Counted from the first letter of the stretch, positions 1-7,188 are shown. The stretch is 11,062 nucleotides of DNA from JAHECQ01 sp047638695 (GCA_047638695.1 JBLINY010000137.1:1-11062); one strand, 5' to 3'. The notes: generated by a model not told the origin, from the letters alone. Program-made: numbers and translations.

Positions 1-74
1 GGTAGTTCTCGCGAAAGCGCGCTTCGTTGGGCACCGGTTCTTGTGACGTTCTATCCGATGGCTACTCTCGCCGG

Positions 75-1340
75 GTGGCAAGACGGCGAATCTTTCATGG
101 CTGGAAAGTCGTCGGTGCAGGGGCGGTCTTGCAAGCGTTGCAGTCTGGGTTGTTCATCAACGCCCTCGGCCACTACGCCGTCCTGTTCCATGAGCAGTTC
201 GGCTGGAACCGGACAACCCTGTCGGTTGGCTATGCCCTGAACCGGGTCGAATCGGGATTGCTCGGGCCTGTCCAAGGCAAAGCTCTCGATCGATTTGGGA
301 CACGTAGCGTCATGCGGGTCGGCGTCGTTCTTTTGTCGATTGGCTTCATGCTCTTCAGCCAGATCGAGAAGCCGTGGCACTACTTCGGCGCCTTGGTGGT
401 GATGGCGGTGGGTGCCAGCCTCTGCGGGTTTCTCAGTGTGGTCACTGCGACGGTGCGTTGGTTCGAACGAAAACGGGCCCGAGCCCTATCGGTGTCGAGC
501 CTTGGCTTTGCTCTGGGTGGCACGATGATCCCGGTCGTCGTGCTTTCGTTTGATCGCTTTGGTTGGCGACCGGTCGCGTTCGCATCGGGGTTGATCATCC
601 TGATCGTTGGCTTCCCGCTCACGTGGGTATTCGGTGGCCTGCCGGCCGACCGGGGCCAGTTCGTCGATGGGGTGGATCCGGTCGACATCGATCACACGGC
701 GTTTGTGGCCGAAGGCGTTTCTTCGGTCCATTTCACCGCATCGGAGGCAATCCGTACCCGAGCGTTCTGGATGATCTCGTTCGGACATGCAAGCGCGCTG
801 CTGGTGGTCGGGGCGGTAACCGCCCACCTCGCGTTGTTCCTTACCGACGAGCAGGGCTACACCAAAGCCGAGGCTGCCTTCGTCGCTGGCGGTCTGCCGC
901 TGTTGCAACTGGTTGGCATGTTGGCCGGGGGGTACCTCGGCGACCGGGTGAACAAACGCCTGCTCGCCTCTATTGCGATGCTCGGTCACATGGTCGGGAT
1001 GTTGCTCCTGACCTATGCCACCAGTCGAGTGATGGTCTGGGCGTTTGTGCCATTCCATGGTTTGGCCTGGGGACTCCGAGGCCCGTTGATGCAGGCGCTG
1101 AGGGCCGACTATTTCGGCTCGACGTCGTTTGGCGCCATCATGGGCTTGTCGTCGGTCATCGTGATGCTGGGAACGGCTGGCGGACCCTTGTTCGCTGGAA
1201 TCCTCGCCGACGCCACCGGCAGCTTCCGTCCGGGCTTCACGATTCTCGCCCTCATGGCAGGCGCCGGCATGATCTTCTTTGTGCTGGCGACGCCGCCCAG
1301 CCCGCCGGTGCGTGGCGCGGTCCCGGCGCCAGGTGCGTGA
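75..1340 (+). CDS. MFS transporter, 12-TM permease
   Basis: Major facilitator superfamily secondary transporter of the inner membrane, about 421 residues and about 12 hydrophobic segments, the usual MFS size. The loop after the second helix carries the MFS motif A core (ALDRFGTR, about residues 69-76). A second motif A-like loop (GGYLGDRVNKR, about residues 284-294) opens the C-terminal half, so both pseudo-repeats are present. A hydrophilic stretch of about 40 residues separates them. The general look recalls monocarboxylate/oxalate-formate type MFS proteins, but no substrate can be assigned. The frame is open back to a TAG at 3-5. I chose GTG 75 because it gives a short basic N-terminus (MARRRIFHGWK) directly before helix 1; TTG 27 is possible and adds 16 polar residues. 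Neither start has a convincing Shine-Dalgarno site. It precedes the transporter operon but is separated from it by a gene remnant and a promoter-like region. Confidence 0.88.
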   Translation: MARRRIFHGWKVVGAGAVLQALQSGLFINALGHYAVLFHEQFGWNRTTLSVGYALNRVESGLLGPVQGKALDRFGTRSVMRVGVVLLSIGFMLFSQIEKPWHYFGALVVMAVGASLCGFLSVVTATVRWFERKRARALSVSSLGFALGGTMIPVVVLSFDRFGWRPVAFASGLIILIVGFPLTWVFGGLPADRGQFVDGVDPVDIDHTAFVAEGVSSVHFTASEAIRTRAFWMISFGHASALLVVGAVTAHLALFLTDEQGYTKAEAAFVAGGLPLLQLVGMLAGGYLGDRVNKRLLASIAMLGHMVGMLLLTYATSRVMVWAFVPFHGLAWGLRGPLMQALRADYFGSTSFGAIMGLSSVIVMLGTAGGPLFAGILADATGSFRPGFTILALMAGAGMIFFVLATPPSPPVRGAVPAPGA

Positions 1341-1352
1341 ACCGGAATACCT

Positions 1353-1562
1353 GACCGATGTGGGCCGTGCAAAGCGTTCGGCCCAATCTTCGACGCGTCC
1401 GCTGACGCTCACCCCGATCACGTCTTTGCCAAGGTCGATACAGAAGCCGAGCAAGAGCTCCCCGGCGACGCCTTGGAGGATCTGATCGGTCAGGTCGAGG
1501 CACTCGATATGGACGAGGTTCGGGGCGAAATGGAAGACCGGGCCGAAAAAAATCCTAGGTGA
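1353..1562 (+). pseudogene. Thioredoxin-family gene remnant (N-terminus lost, internal deletion)
   Basis: This frame reads PDRCGPCKAFGPIFDASAD, then HVFAKVDTEAEQEL, then directly PGDALEDLIGQVEALDMDEV and ends at TGA 1560-1562. The first part matches the thioredoxin active site (CGPC, codons 1359-1370), the helix after it, and the 'VDTEAEQEL' strand-turn typical of actinobacterial thioredoxin-like proteins. The last part matches their C-terminal helix. Two pieces are missing: the N-terminal 25-30 residues before the active site, and about 25-30 residues between EQEL and PGDAL, which normally contain the IPT cis-proline segment and two beta strands. No start codon lies between the upstream MFS stop (1338-1340, same frame) and the active site, and none follows until TTG 1473 and ATG 1509. 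I infer it is untranslated debris of a once intact gene. Family recognition is from motifs only. Confidence 0.75.
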
Positions 1563-1630
1563 GAGGCTGTCGCTCCGCCGCTCCACGAGTGGCCAACGGG
1601 TTTTTTCGCAGGGATGTAACGAATTTCATC

Positions 1631-1660
1631 TGGACGTGACGTAGGCCACATGTCTATCTT
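1631..1660 (+). promoter_or_regulatory. Possible promoter of livGFHM
   Basis: TGGACG (1631-1636) resembles a -35 box (4/6) and TATCTT (1655-1660) a -10 box (4/6, fitting the actinobacterial TAnnnT form), with an 18-nt spacer. The pair lies about 45 nt before the livG start, in the only sizeable gap ahead of the operon. This is a pattern match only, and no transcript data are visible here. Confidence 0.33.
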
Positions 1661-1705
1661 CTGAGCGCACTCGCACTAGGAACCTTGAAAGGTCGGCGCT
1701 AAGAC

Positions 1706-2476
1706 GTGTCATTCTTAGAAGTCTCTGACATCACCGTTCGATTCGGTGGCATCACGGCTCTCGATGATCTCAGCTTCGAGATCGAAGAGGGCCAAATTTG
1801 TGCCTTGATCGGACCCAACGGAGCGGGCAAGACGACATTATTCAACGTCGTCAGCCGCATCTATGACCCAACGGAGGGATCTGTCACATTTGACGGCATC
1901 GATCTCACAGCTCTAGCCCCACACCAGATCTCGCAGAAGGGCGTGTTCCGAACATTCCAGAACCTCGCTCTCTGGCCGGGTATGACGGTGCTGCAGAACG
2001 TGATGGTCGGTAACCACACCAACACCAAGGCCAACTTCGTCGCCTCGATGCTGCGAATCGGAACCAAAGGCGAAGAAAAGGCCCTCAAACGAAAGGCTTG
2101 GGAGGCGCTCGATGAACTTGGTCTCACTGATGTGGCCTTCCATCCCGCCGGTGGCCTTCCGTTCGGCACCCTGAAGCGCATCGAGCTGGCTCGGGCCGTT
2201 GCCGGCGACCCTCGTCTGCTGATGCTCGATGAGCCGGCCTCGGGTCTTACCCACTCTGAGGTTGATGAGCTCGCCCTCGCCATCAAGGGTTTGCGTGATC
2301 GTCACAACCTCACCGTGCTGTTGGTCGAGCACCACATGCGCATGGTCATGGGTATCGCCGAGAAGATCGTGGTGCTGAACTTCGGTCAGAAGATCGCAGA
2401 GGGCCTCCCGAACGAGGTCCGCGAAGATCCAAGTGTCATCGAGGCCTATCTGGGGAGTTCCAGTGAAGAGCAATAA
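1706..2476 (+). CDS. livG: Branched-chain amino acid-type ABC transporter ATP-binding protein LivG
   Basis: Cytoplasmic ATPase subunit of a Liv/HAAT-family importer; it pairs with LivF below the LivHM channel. The 256 residues match the family's usual 250-260. Visible motifs: Walker A GPNGAGKTT (36-44), Q-loop glutamine in FRTFQNL (Q85), signature loop LPFGTLKRIELARA (151-164), Walker B LLMLDEP with catalytic E176, and switch histidine H209 in LLVEHH. The signature departs from LSGGQ, but LivG proteins typically carry such a variant (LAYGQQRR in E. coli). The C-terminal tail DPSVIEAYLG is also LivG-like. The start is GTG 1706. A GAAAGG motif at 1687-1692 is a possible but rather distant ribosome site (13 nt). 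It is first in a livGFHM operon; E. coli instead places GF last. The substrate is not determined by this subunit. Confidence 0.93.
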   Translation: MSFLEVSDITVRFGGITALDDLSFEIEEGQICALIGPNGAGKTTLFNVVSRIYDPTEGSVTFDGIDLTALAPHQISQKGVFRTFQNLALWPGMTVLQNVMVGNHTNTKANFVASMLRIGTKGEEKALKRKAWEALDELGLTDVAFHPAGGLPFGTLKRIELARAVAGDPRLLMLDEPASGLTHSEVDELALAIKGLRDRHNLTVLLVEHHMRMVMGIAEKIVVLNFGQKIAEGLPNEVREDPSVIEAYLGSSSEEQ

Positions 2477-3197
2477 CGAAAATGGTGAGGTTCTCCTCAA
2501 AGTGGAGAACGTCGACGCCCACTACGGCCAGATCCAGGCGCTGCGCGGCATTAGCTTCGAGGTCAAGAAGGGAGAGGTGGCCGTGGTGCTTGGTGCCAAC
2601 GGCGCCGGCAAGACCACAACCCTTCGAGCCGTGTGCAATATGTCAGTAGTGAGCTCGTCTGGCAGCGTCACATACAAGGGAGAGTCGATCTCCAAGAGTG
2701 ACACCGGTGACATCGTCAGCAAGGGCGTTGCCCACATCCCCCAGGGGCGGGGCACCTTCCCCGAGCTTTCGGTAATGGATAACCTCGAGGTCGGCGGCTA
2801 CGTCCGAAAAGACAATCTGCAAAGCGACATCGAGAAGTATTTCGAAATGTTCCCTCGTTTGGCCGAACGGAAAGACCAGCTTGCCGGTTCGCTCAGCGGC
2901 GGCGAGCAGCAGATGTTGGCCGTGGCTCGAGCTTTGATGTCTCGTCCTGAGTTGCTTCTGCTCGATGAACCGTCGTTGGGTCTCGCTCCGATCATCATCG
3001 AAGACTTGTTCCGAACCTTCGAACGGCTGAACAAAGAGGAAGGCGTGACAATGCTGCTCGTTGAGCAGAACGCCAATCTTGCGCTCGCGATTGCGCATCA
3101 TGGCTACGTGCTGGAAGCCGGCGAGATCGTCCTCGAGGGTCCGGCCGAGCAGCTGAAAAATGATTCATCCATCCAAGACGCCTACCTCGGCGCCTGA
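2463..3197 (+). CDS. livF: Branched-chain amino acid-type ABC transporter ATP-binding protein LivF
   Basis: Second ATPase of the importer, 244 residues, normal for LivF. Motifs: Walker A GANGAGKTT (44-52), Q-loop in VAHIPQGRGTFPELSV (Q94), canonical signature LSGGEQQ (144-150), and Walker B LLLLDEP with E169. The VEQNA segment is what LivF normally has where LivG carries the switch histidine. The IPQGR-FPELSV stretch and VLEAGEIVLEG tail identify LivF rather than LivG. The start is GTG 2463, because a GGGGAG ribosome site (2452-2457) sits 5 nt before it and the product then begins just ahead of the first strand (LLKVENVDAHYG). The frame stays open further upstream (GTG 2433), but that extension lies inside livG. 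The gene overlaps the 3' end of livG by 14 nt, which suggests translational coupling and matched amounts of the two ATPases. Confidence 0.93.
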   Translation: MKSNNENGEVLLKVENVDAHYGQIQALRGISFEVKKGEVAVVLGANGAGKTTTLRAVCNMSVVSSSGSVTYKGESISKSDTGDIVSKGVAHIPQGRGTFPELSVMDNLEVGGYVRKDNLQSDIEKYFEMFPRLAERKDQLAGSLSGGEQQMLAVARALMSRPELLLLDEPSLGLAPIIIEDLFRTFERLNKEEGVTMLLVEQNANLALAIAHHGYVLEAGEIVLEGPAEQLKNDSSIQDAYLGA

Positions 3198-3226
3198 CCC
3201 AGTAGAAACTCGAAAGGAAACAAAGT

Positions 3227-4135
3227 ATGAGTCTGTTCCTTCAACGCTTGTTCGATGGCCTCACGTTGGGCGCTATTTATGCGGTGGTTGCGGTTGCGTT
3301 GGTCTTGATTTTCAAGGCGACGACGCTGATCAACTTCGCTCAGGGTGAGTTGGCCATGTTTGGTGCCTTCATCGCTTACATCCTGGCGGTTGAGCAGGGC
3401 TTGCCGATCGTGTTGGCGATTGCGTTGGCGATGGTTTTCTCGGCCGCCCTTGGTGCCGCCATCGAGAGGGTGTTGATCCGTCCCTTTGATCCGACGGATC
3501 ACTTACCGGTGGTGTTGATCACGCTTGGTGTGTTCTTGATATTGAACGCGGTGGCCGGCGAGATCTGGAACTACCAGCCTCGAGCCTTCCCGTCGCTGTT
3601 CCCCAAGGGTCCGGACGACTACATCAGTGTTGGTGGTGCTCGTTTGTTCTACGACGGGCTCGGTACGTGGGCCATGTTGGGTGCGATGATGGGCGTGTTG
3701 TACGTCATTCTGAACCTCACGAAGACGGGTCTTGCGTTCCGGGCTGTTTCGTCGAACACTGATTCGGCTCGCCTGGTTGGTATTCGTACCGGTCGGACGC
3801 TGATGTTTGGTTGGGCTTTGGCTTGCGCCTTCGGCACGCTGGGTGCTGCGTTGGTCGCGCCTCGGTTGTTCTTGCAGCCCAACATGATGGCGACGTTGCT
3901 GATCTACGCGTTTGCGGCTGCTGCTCTTGGTGGCCTCGATTCACTGCCCGGCGCGGTCATGGGCGGCATTATCGTCGGCATGATCCAGTCGCTGCTGGTT
4001 GGTTATCTGGGTGACTGGGATCCACTGGAGTGGTTGCGGAACTTGAGCCTGGCTGTCGCCTTCGTGGTGATCCTGATTGTGTTGTCGTTCAAGCCATCCG
4101 GCCTGTTCGGTACATCCCGCGTCGAGCGAGTCTGA
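3227..4135 (+). CDS. livH: Branched-chain amino acid-type ABC transporter permease LivH
   Basis: Inner-membrane channel subunit that forms a heterodimer with LivM. The 302 residues contain about eight hydrophobic segments, as usual. Diagnostic features: the N-terminal LQRLFDGLTLGAIYA, the family motif NFAQGEL (36-42), and the coupling (EAA-like) loop GLAFRAVSSN..SARLVGI (168-186) that contacts the ATPases. There is also a glycine-rich GGLDSLPGAVMGGIIVG segment (235-251). ATG 3227 is preceded at 8 nt by AAAGGA (3213-3218), so the start is well supported. It begins 29 nt after livF. Codon use leans to TTG, GTT and GGT more than in the ATPase genes or SBP3. A second, clearly divergent LivH begins at 10349. 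Confidence 0.94.
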   Translation: MSLFLQRLFDGLTLGAIYAVVAVALVLIFKATTLINFAQGELAMFGAFIAYILAVEQGLPIVLAIALAMVFSAALGAAIERVLIRPFDPTDHLPVVLITLGVFLILNAVAGEIWNYQPRAFPSLFPKGPDDYISVGGARLFYDGLGTWAMLGAMMGVLYVILNLTKTGLAFRAVSSNTDSARLVGIRTGRTLMFGWALACAFGTLGAALVAPRLFLQPNMMATLLIYAFAAAALGGLDSLPGAVMGGIIVGMIQSLLVGYLGDWDPLEWLRNLSLAVAFVVILIVLSFKPSGLFGTSRVERV

Positions 4136-4145
4136 GGAGATAATC

Positions 4146-5282
4146 ATGAATGCACTCTTGACAATGAAAGAGGGCAGCAAGCAGCACCGGACCTACCTCG
4201 TCATCACGTGGGGTTTGTTCGTACTGCTCGCTATCGCTCTGCCATACATCCTCACGGCGATGTTCGGCGAGTTTCAGGTGAGCCGCATGAACCGCGCGTT
4301 GTTCATGGCGGTGGCCATCCTCGGCCTCAACCTCGTGATTGGTTACTCGGGCCTGATCGCCTTGGGTCACAGTGCCTTCATCGGCATCGGGGCCTTCGTC
4401 ACGACGACGCTTGTCCAGGACCACAACTGGGACTACTGGATGACGATTCCCGCGTCCATGCTGGCGTGCTTCTTCGTCGGTGTGCTGCTGGGTATTCCAG
4501 CGCTCCGCATCAAGGGCTTGTATTTGGCCCTTGTCACCGTCACCTTTGCCGTCGTCTTTCCGACGTTGGCAAAAATCGACAAATGGACGATCTCAGATCG
4601 AACGGGCGGCGTGAACGGTCGTCGTATTGACGAGAAGGTTGCGGCTCCCACCTGGGTCCAGAACATTCTCGGCATCGACGACACGCCTGATCAGCAGGTG
4701 ATCTACCGGTACTTCATCATTGCCATCCTGACCGCTATCACGTTCGCTCTGGTCCGCAACCTGATCAAGAGCCGCCCTGGTCGAGCCATTGTCGCCATCC
4801 GCGACAACGAGACTGGTGCAGCCGTGTCGGGCATCAACTTGCCGCTGTACAAGGTGATGACCTTCGGTGTCAGCGCTTCGTTCGGTGGCCTGGCCGGCAT
4901 GATGTGGGCGATGGACCGGGCCTTCGTGGCCGAGCAGGACTTCACCTTTGTGTTGGCCATCGACCTTCTGGTCGGATTGGTCATCGGCGGTGTCGCCACC
5001 CTGCAAGGTGGCCTTGCCGGTGCTTTGGTTGTGGTGTTCGTTCGAGAGTGGACGAAGGGTCTGGAGATTCCGTTGGGATTCACGACCATCGACGGTGGAG
5101 GCCCGCTCTCGCAGGCCATCTTCGGGGTCATTCTCATCTTCGTGACGTTCTTTGCGCCCGGTGGCCTGGTTAGCGCCTTCCGCCTGGTCAAGAACAAGCT
5201 GGTGCGAGTCATCCCCCAGCCTCCAGAGGGCGTGACGCCGTTTGCCAGAGCTGCTGACGCGGTTGAAGAAGCGGTCGTCTAG
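4146..5282 (+). CDS. livM: Branched-chain amino acid-type ABC transporter permease LivM
   Basis: Partner channel subunit of LivH, 378 residues with about ten hydrophobic segments. LivM hallmarks: GYSGLIALGHSAFIGIGAF (66-84), the TGGVNG turn (153-158), the coupling loop SRPGRAIVAIRDNE..AAVSGIN (209-231), and a late GGVATLQGGLAGALVV stretch (281-296). The region after TGGVNG (about 158-185) is a polar insertion that faces outside if the normal topology holds. Start: ATG 4146 with the ribosome site GAGGAGA (4134-4140) at 5 nt. That site overlaps the livH stop codon, so livH and livM are probably translationally coupled. The frame remains open upstream to 4077, but that part overlaps livH and lacks a ribosome site. 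The C-terminus has a charged tail after the last helix. The stop codon lies inside an inverted repeat (5278-5308). Confidence 0.94.
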   Translation: MNALLTMKEGSKQHRTYLVITWGLFVLLAIALPYILTAMFGEFQVSRMNRALFMAVAILGLNLVIGYSGLIALGHSAFIGIGAFVTTTLVQDHNWDYWMTIPASMLACFFVGVLLGIPALRIKGLYLALVTVTFAVVFPTLAKIDKWTISDRTGGVNGRRIDEKVAAPTWVQNILGIDDTPDQQVIYRYFIIAILTAITFALVRNLIKSRPGRAIVAIRDNETGAAVSGINLPLYKVMTFGVSASFGGLAGMMWAMDRAFVAEQDFTFVLAIDLLVGLVIGGVATLQGGLAGALVVVFVREWTKGLEIPLGFTTIDGGGPLSQAIFGVILIFVTFFAPGGLVSAFRLVKNKLVRVIPQPPEGVTPFARAADAVEEAVV

Positions 5283-5308
5283 GCGGTTATCTAGGCAGCC
5301 CGCCTAGA
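5278..5308. repeat. Inverted repeat overlapping the livM stop
   Basis: TCTAGGCGG (5278-5286) is perfectly complementary to CCGCCTAGA (5300-5308). A second copy of TCTAGGC at 5290-5296 can pair with the same right arm (GCCTAGA, 5302-5308), so two exclusive hairpins are possible. There is no T-run after it, so it is not itself a terminator. It lies 25 nt before the true terminator and could serve as a 3' processing or stability element. Confidence 0.5.
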
Positions 5309-5333
5309 GCACGCGACGAATCCGCGAGATTGC

Positions 5334-5372
5334 AGAAAGCCCCCGTCTTTGGCGGGGGCTTTCTTGCGTTTT
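5334..5372 (+). terminator. Intrinsic terminator after livM
   Basis: A perfect 12-bp stem, AGAAAGCCCCCG (5334-5345) with CGGGGGCTTTCT (5353-5364), has a 7-nt loop and is followed by an interrupted T-tract ending GTTTT (5368-5372). It should end the livGFHM transcript and separate it from SBP1. Confidence 0.9.
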
Positions 5373-5383
5373 GGAGGCATGCA

Positions 5384-5397
5384 TTAACATCTGTTAA
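5384..5397. promoter_or_regulatory. Palindrome ahead of SBP1, possible operator
   Basis: TTAACA-TC-TGTTAA is a perfect inverted repeat with a 2-nt centre. It lies just after the livM terminator and about 140 nt before the SBP1 start, in the most AT-rich stretch of the gap. Its left half resembles a -35 box (5/6 to TTGACA), but no good -10 follows at 16-18 nt. A weak alternative pairing is TTAAGC (5394-5399) with GATTAT (5416-5421), spacer 16. The regulator is unknown. Confidence 0.35.
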
Positions 5398-5482
5398 GCA
5401 GATAGTTTGGATCCTGATTATGTATGTTGCAGTTCGTCGGTGATTTGTCAGGCGGCAATCCGGTGGCTGGTAGACCTCCGAT

Positions 5483-5514
5483 GTGTGAAAACACGGGTCC
5501 GAAAATTCGGACTC
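5483..5514 (+). promoter_or_regulatory. Tandem leader hairpins before the SBP1 ribosome site
   Basis: GTGT-GAAA-ACAC (5483-5494) is a 4-bp stem with a GAAA tetraloop. It is followed directly by GTCCGAA-AA-TTCGGAC (5497-5512), which extends by G-C and G-U pairs to 5495-5514. The second hairpin ends a few bases before the Shine-Dalgarno AGGAG (5520-5524). Such leader structures can stabilise the mRNA or tune initiation; the role here is inferred. Confidence 0.45.
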
Positions 5515-5534
5515 TCGAGAGGAGAAACCAACAC

Positions 5535-7133
5535 ATGAACAAGCAAAAGCTTGCAAGACTACTCAGTCTTCTGTTTGCCTTTTCGCTCGTTGCTGCCGCG
5601 TGCGGTGGTAGCAGTGATGCAGCAGATAGCAGCGACGGTGGCGAGACCGCTACCGGCGATGAGGCTGAACAAGAAGCCGGTGGCGTCGATGAAGAAGCTG
5701 CTGACGAAGCCGTAGCCGCCGCTGGTGAAGATGATGGCGAGGTAGTGGAAGAAGAAGACGGCGAGGTCATGGCCGAGCCGCAGAACATCGAAGAGCTCGA
5801 GGCCGCATGGGCCGCCAACCGGGCCGGAATCATCGAGACGATCAAGGCTGAGGGCTACGGCATCAACGAGGAGAACATCCTTGTTGGTCCCGGCGGCTAC
5901 GAAATTGATCTCAACAACTGCCCGGCCGACTGGTCGGATACCGAGGGCATCGGCGAAACGATCCTCATCGGTCAGACGACAGCGCTGTCCGGCAACCTGG
6001 CTGCCTACGGCAACATCAACTTCGGCATGGAGGCGTACTTCGACTACGTCAACGAGAATGGTGGCATCGGCGGTCTTCCCATCGAGCTGATCATCAAGGA
6101 CGACGCCTACGTCGCCACTCAGACCATCGAGCTGGTCGACGAGCTTCTCCAGTCGGACAAGCCGTTCGCCGTCCAGACGCTCGGTTCGCCGAACTCGCTG
6201 GCCGTGTACGACACCCTCAACGACAACTGCATCCCTCACCCGCTGACCATCACTGGTCACCCGGCTTGGGGCGATCCTGTTGGACACCCGTGGACCACCG
6301 GTCAGCAGATGTCCTACGCCACAGAGGCCATTCTTTGGGGTTCGTGGATCAAGAACAACATGGCTGATCAGCTTCCCGTTACGGTTGCTGGCCTCGTCAT
6401 GGACAACGACTTCGGTCTTGCTTACGAAGACGGCATGGAGACCTACGCCGAGGAGAACCCCGACGTTGTGGCCGAGTTCATTCCCGTTCGTCACGATCCA
6501 GCTGCCCCGACCGTTACCAACGAAATGACCACCATCGCCGCCGGTGAGCCCGATGTCTTCATCTCGATGACCGCTGGCAACCCTTGTCTCCTCGCAGTCG
6601 AAGAAGCCTCCCGTTCAGGCATGAAAGATGCCGGCACGGTGTTGTTCGCTCCTTCAGTTTGTAAGGACCCGAACGCGTACATGATCCCTGCTGGCGACGC
6701 CGGCAACGACTTCCTGATCGTCGGTGGCGGCAATAAGGCCACCACCGATCCCCAGTACGCAGACGATCCCTACATCGCGTTCCTCAACGAGACGCTCATC
6801 GCTGCCGGCCTTGACGCCACCGTTGGTCTTTACGGCACCGGATTCGGTAACCACGGCTGGCCATGGGTCGAGTCGCTTCGTATCGCCACCGAGCTTGATG
6901 GCGGACTTACCCGCACCAACCTCATGTTGGCGCTTCGGTCCTTCAGCGGCAACAACCCCAGCCTGATCGATGGCATCAGCTTCGGCATGAACGGTGCTGC
7001 CGACGGCTACTTCGTCGAAGGCTCGGACTTCTCCCGCTATGACTCAGCCAATGAGTCCTGGGTGCAAGAAGGCGGAGTCGTCGACCTCGACGGTTCTTCC
7101 CCCAACTGCTCCTGGAGCGACACAGGCTGCTGA
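5535..7133 (+). CDS. ABC transporter substrate-binding lipoprotein (SBP1)
   Basis: Extracellular solute receptor for the LivGFHM importer, type I periplasmic-binding fold (Peripla_BP_6 / LivJ-like), 532 residues against about 370 for LivJ. Residues 1-22 are a lipoprotein signal peptide ending LVAAAC; C23 is the predicted lipidated residue. Residues 24-80 form a very acidic Asp/Glu/Gly/Ala linker. An extra pre-domain (81-140, EPQNIEELEAAW.. to NCPADWSDTEG) precedes the binding fold, which starts at ETILIGQTTALSGNLAAYG (141-159). Cysteines at 129, 232, 351, 376, 525 and 532 are shared with SBP3 and could form disulfides; C532 is the last residue. ATG 5535 is chosen over in-frame ATG 5481 and 5424 because AGGAG (5520-5524) precedes it and the signal peptide begins there. 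It is flanked by terminators on both sides, so it is its own transcription unit. Ligand unknown. Confidence 0.9.
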   Translation: MNKQKLARLLSLLFAFSLVAAACGGSSDAADSSDGGETATGDEAEQEAGGVDEEAADEAVAAAGEDDGEVVEEEDGEVMAEPQNIEELEAAWAANRAGIIETIKAEGYGINEENILVGPGGYEIDLNNCPADWSDTEGIGETILIGQTTALSGNLAAYGNINFGMEAYFDYVNENGGIGGLPIELIIKDDAYVATQTIELVDELLQSDKPFAVQTLGSPNSLAVYDTLNDNCIPHPLTITGHPAWGDPVGHPWTTGQQMSYATEAILWGSWIKNNMADQLPVTVAGLVMDNDFGLAYEDGMETYAEENPDVVAEFIPVRHDPAAPTVTNEMTTIAAGEPDVFISMTAGNPCLLAVEEASRSGMKDAGTVLFAPSVCKDPNAYMIPAGDAGNDFLIVGGGNKATTDPQYADDPYIAFLNETLIAAGLDATVGLYGTGFGNHGWPWVESLRIATELDGGLTRTNLMLALRSFSGNNPSLIDGISFGMNGAADGYFVEGSDFSRYDSANESWVQEGGVVDLDGSSPNCSWSDTGC

Positions 7134-7154
7134 CCTCGTCAGCAAATAACTACC

Positions 7155-7172
7155 GTCCCAGCTCGTTGGGAC
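7155..7172 (+). repeat. Small hairpin between SBP1 and its terminator
   Basis: GTCCCA (7155-7160) pairs with TGGGAC (7167-7172) across a 6-nt loop, 21 nt after the SBP1 stop and just before the main terminator stem. It may protect the transcript 3' end; no T-run follows it. Confidence 0.4.
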
Positions 7173-7188
7173 TAGATAACAAAGGGAG

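Noticed and set aside
2..46. Possible tail of an upstream gene (frame ending at TGA 44-46)
   Set aside because: Only 14 codons are visible and none are recognisable, so this cannot be told from chance.
486..1586. Long open frame of 366 codons on the - strand across the MFS gene and the thioredoxin remnant
   Set aside because: It is Arg/His/Gln-rich with no domain features, is antisense to a clear MFS protein, and its N-terminal part is the complement of the thioredoxin remnant.
1583..1606. Possible terminator CCAC-GA-GTGG with a T6 run before livG
   Set aside because: The stem is only 4 bp with a 2-nt loop and does not abut the T-run. The T-run alone is not enough.
5481..5534. Earlier in-frame ATG (5481) as the SBP1 start
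   Set aside because: It lacks a ribosome site, lies in the leader hairpins and would put a polar 18-residue extension before the lipoprotein signal peptide.
5559..6494. Long - strand open frames opposite the receptor genes (also 7221-8357 and 8671-9627)
   Set aside because: They recur at the same places in each paralogue, as expected from the mirrored codon structure of homologous GC-rich genes. They have no signal, motifs or ribosome site.
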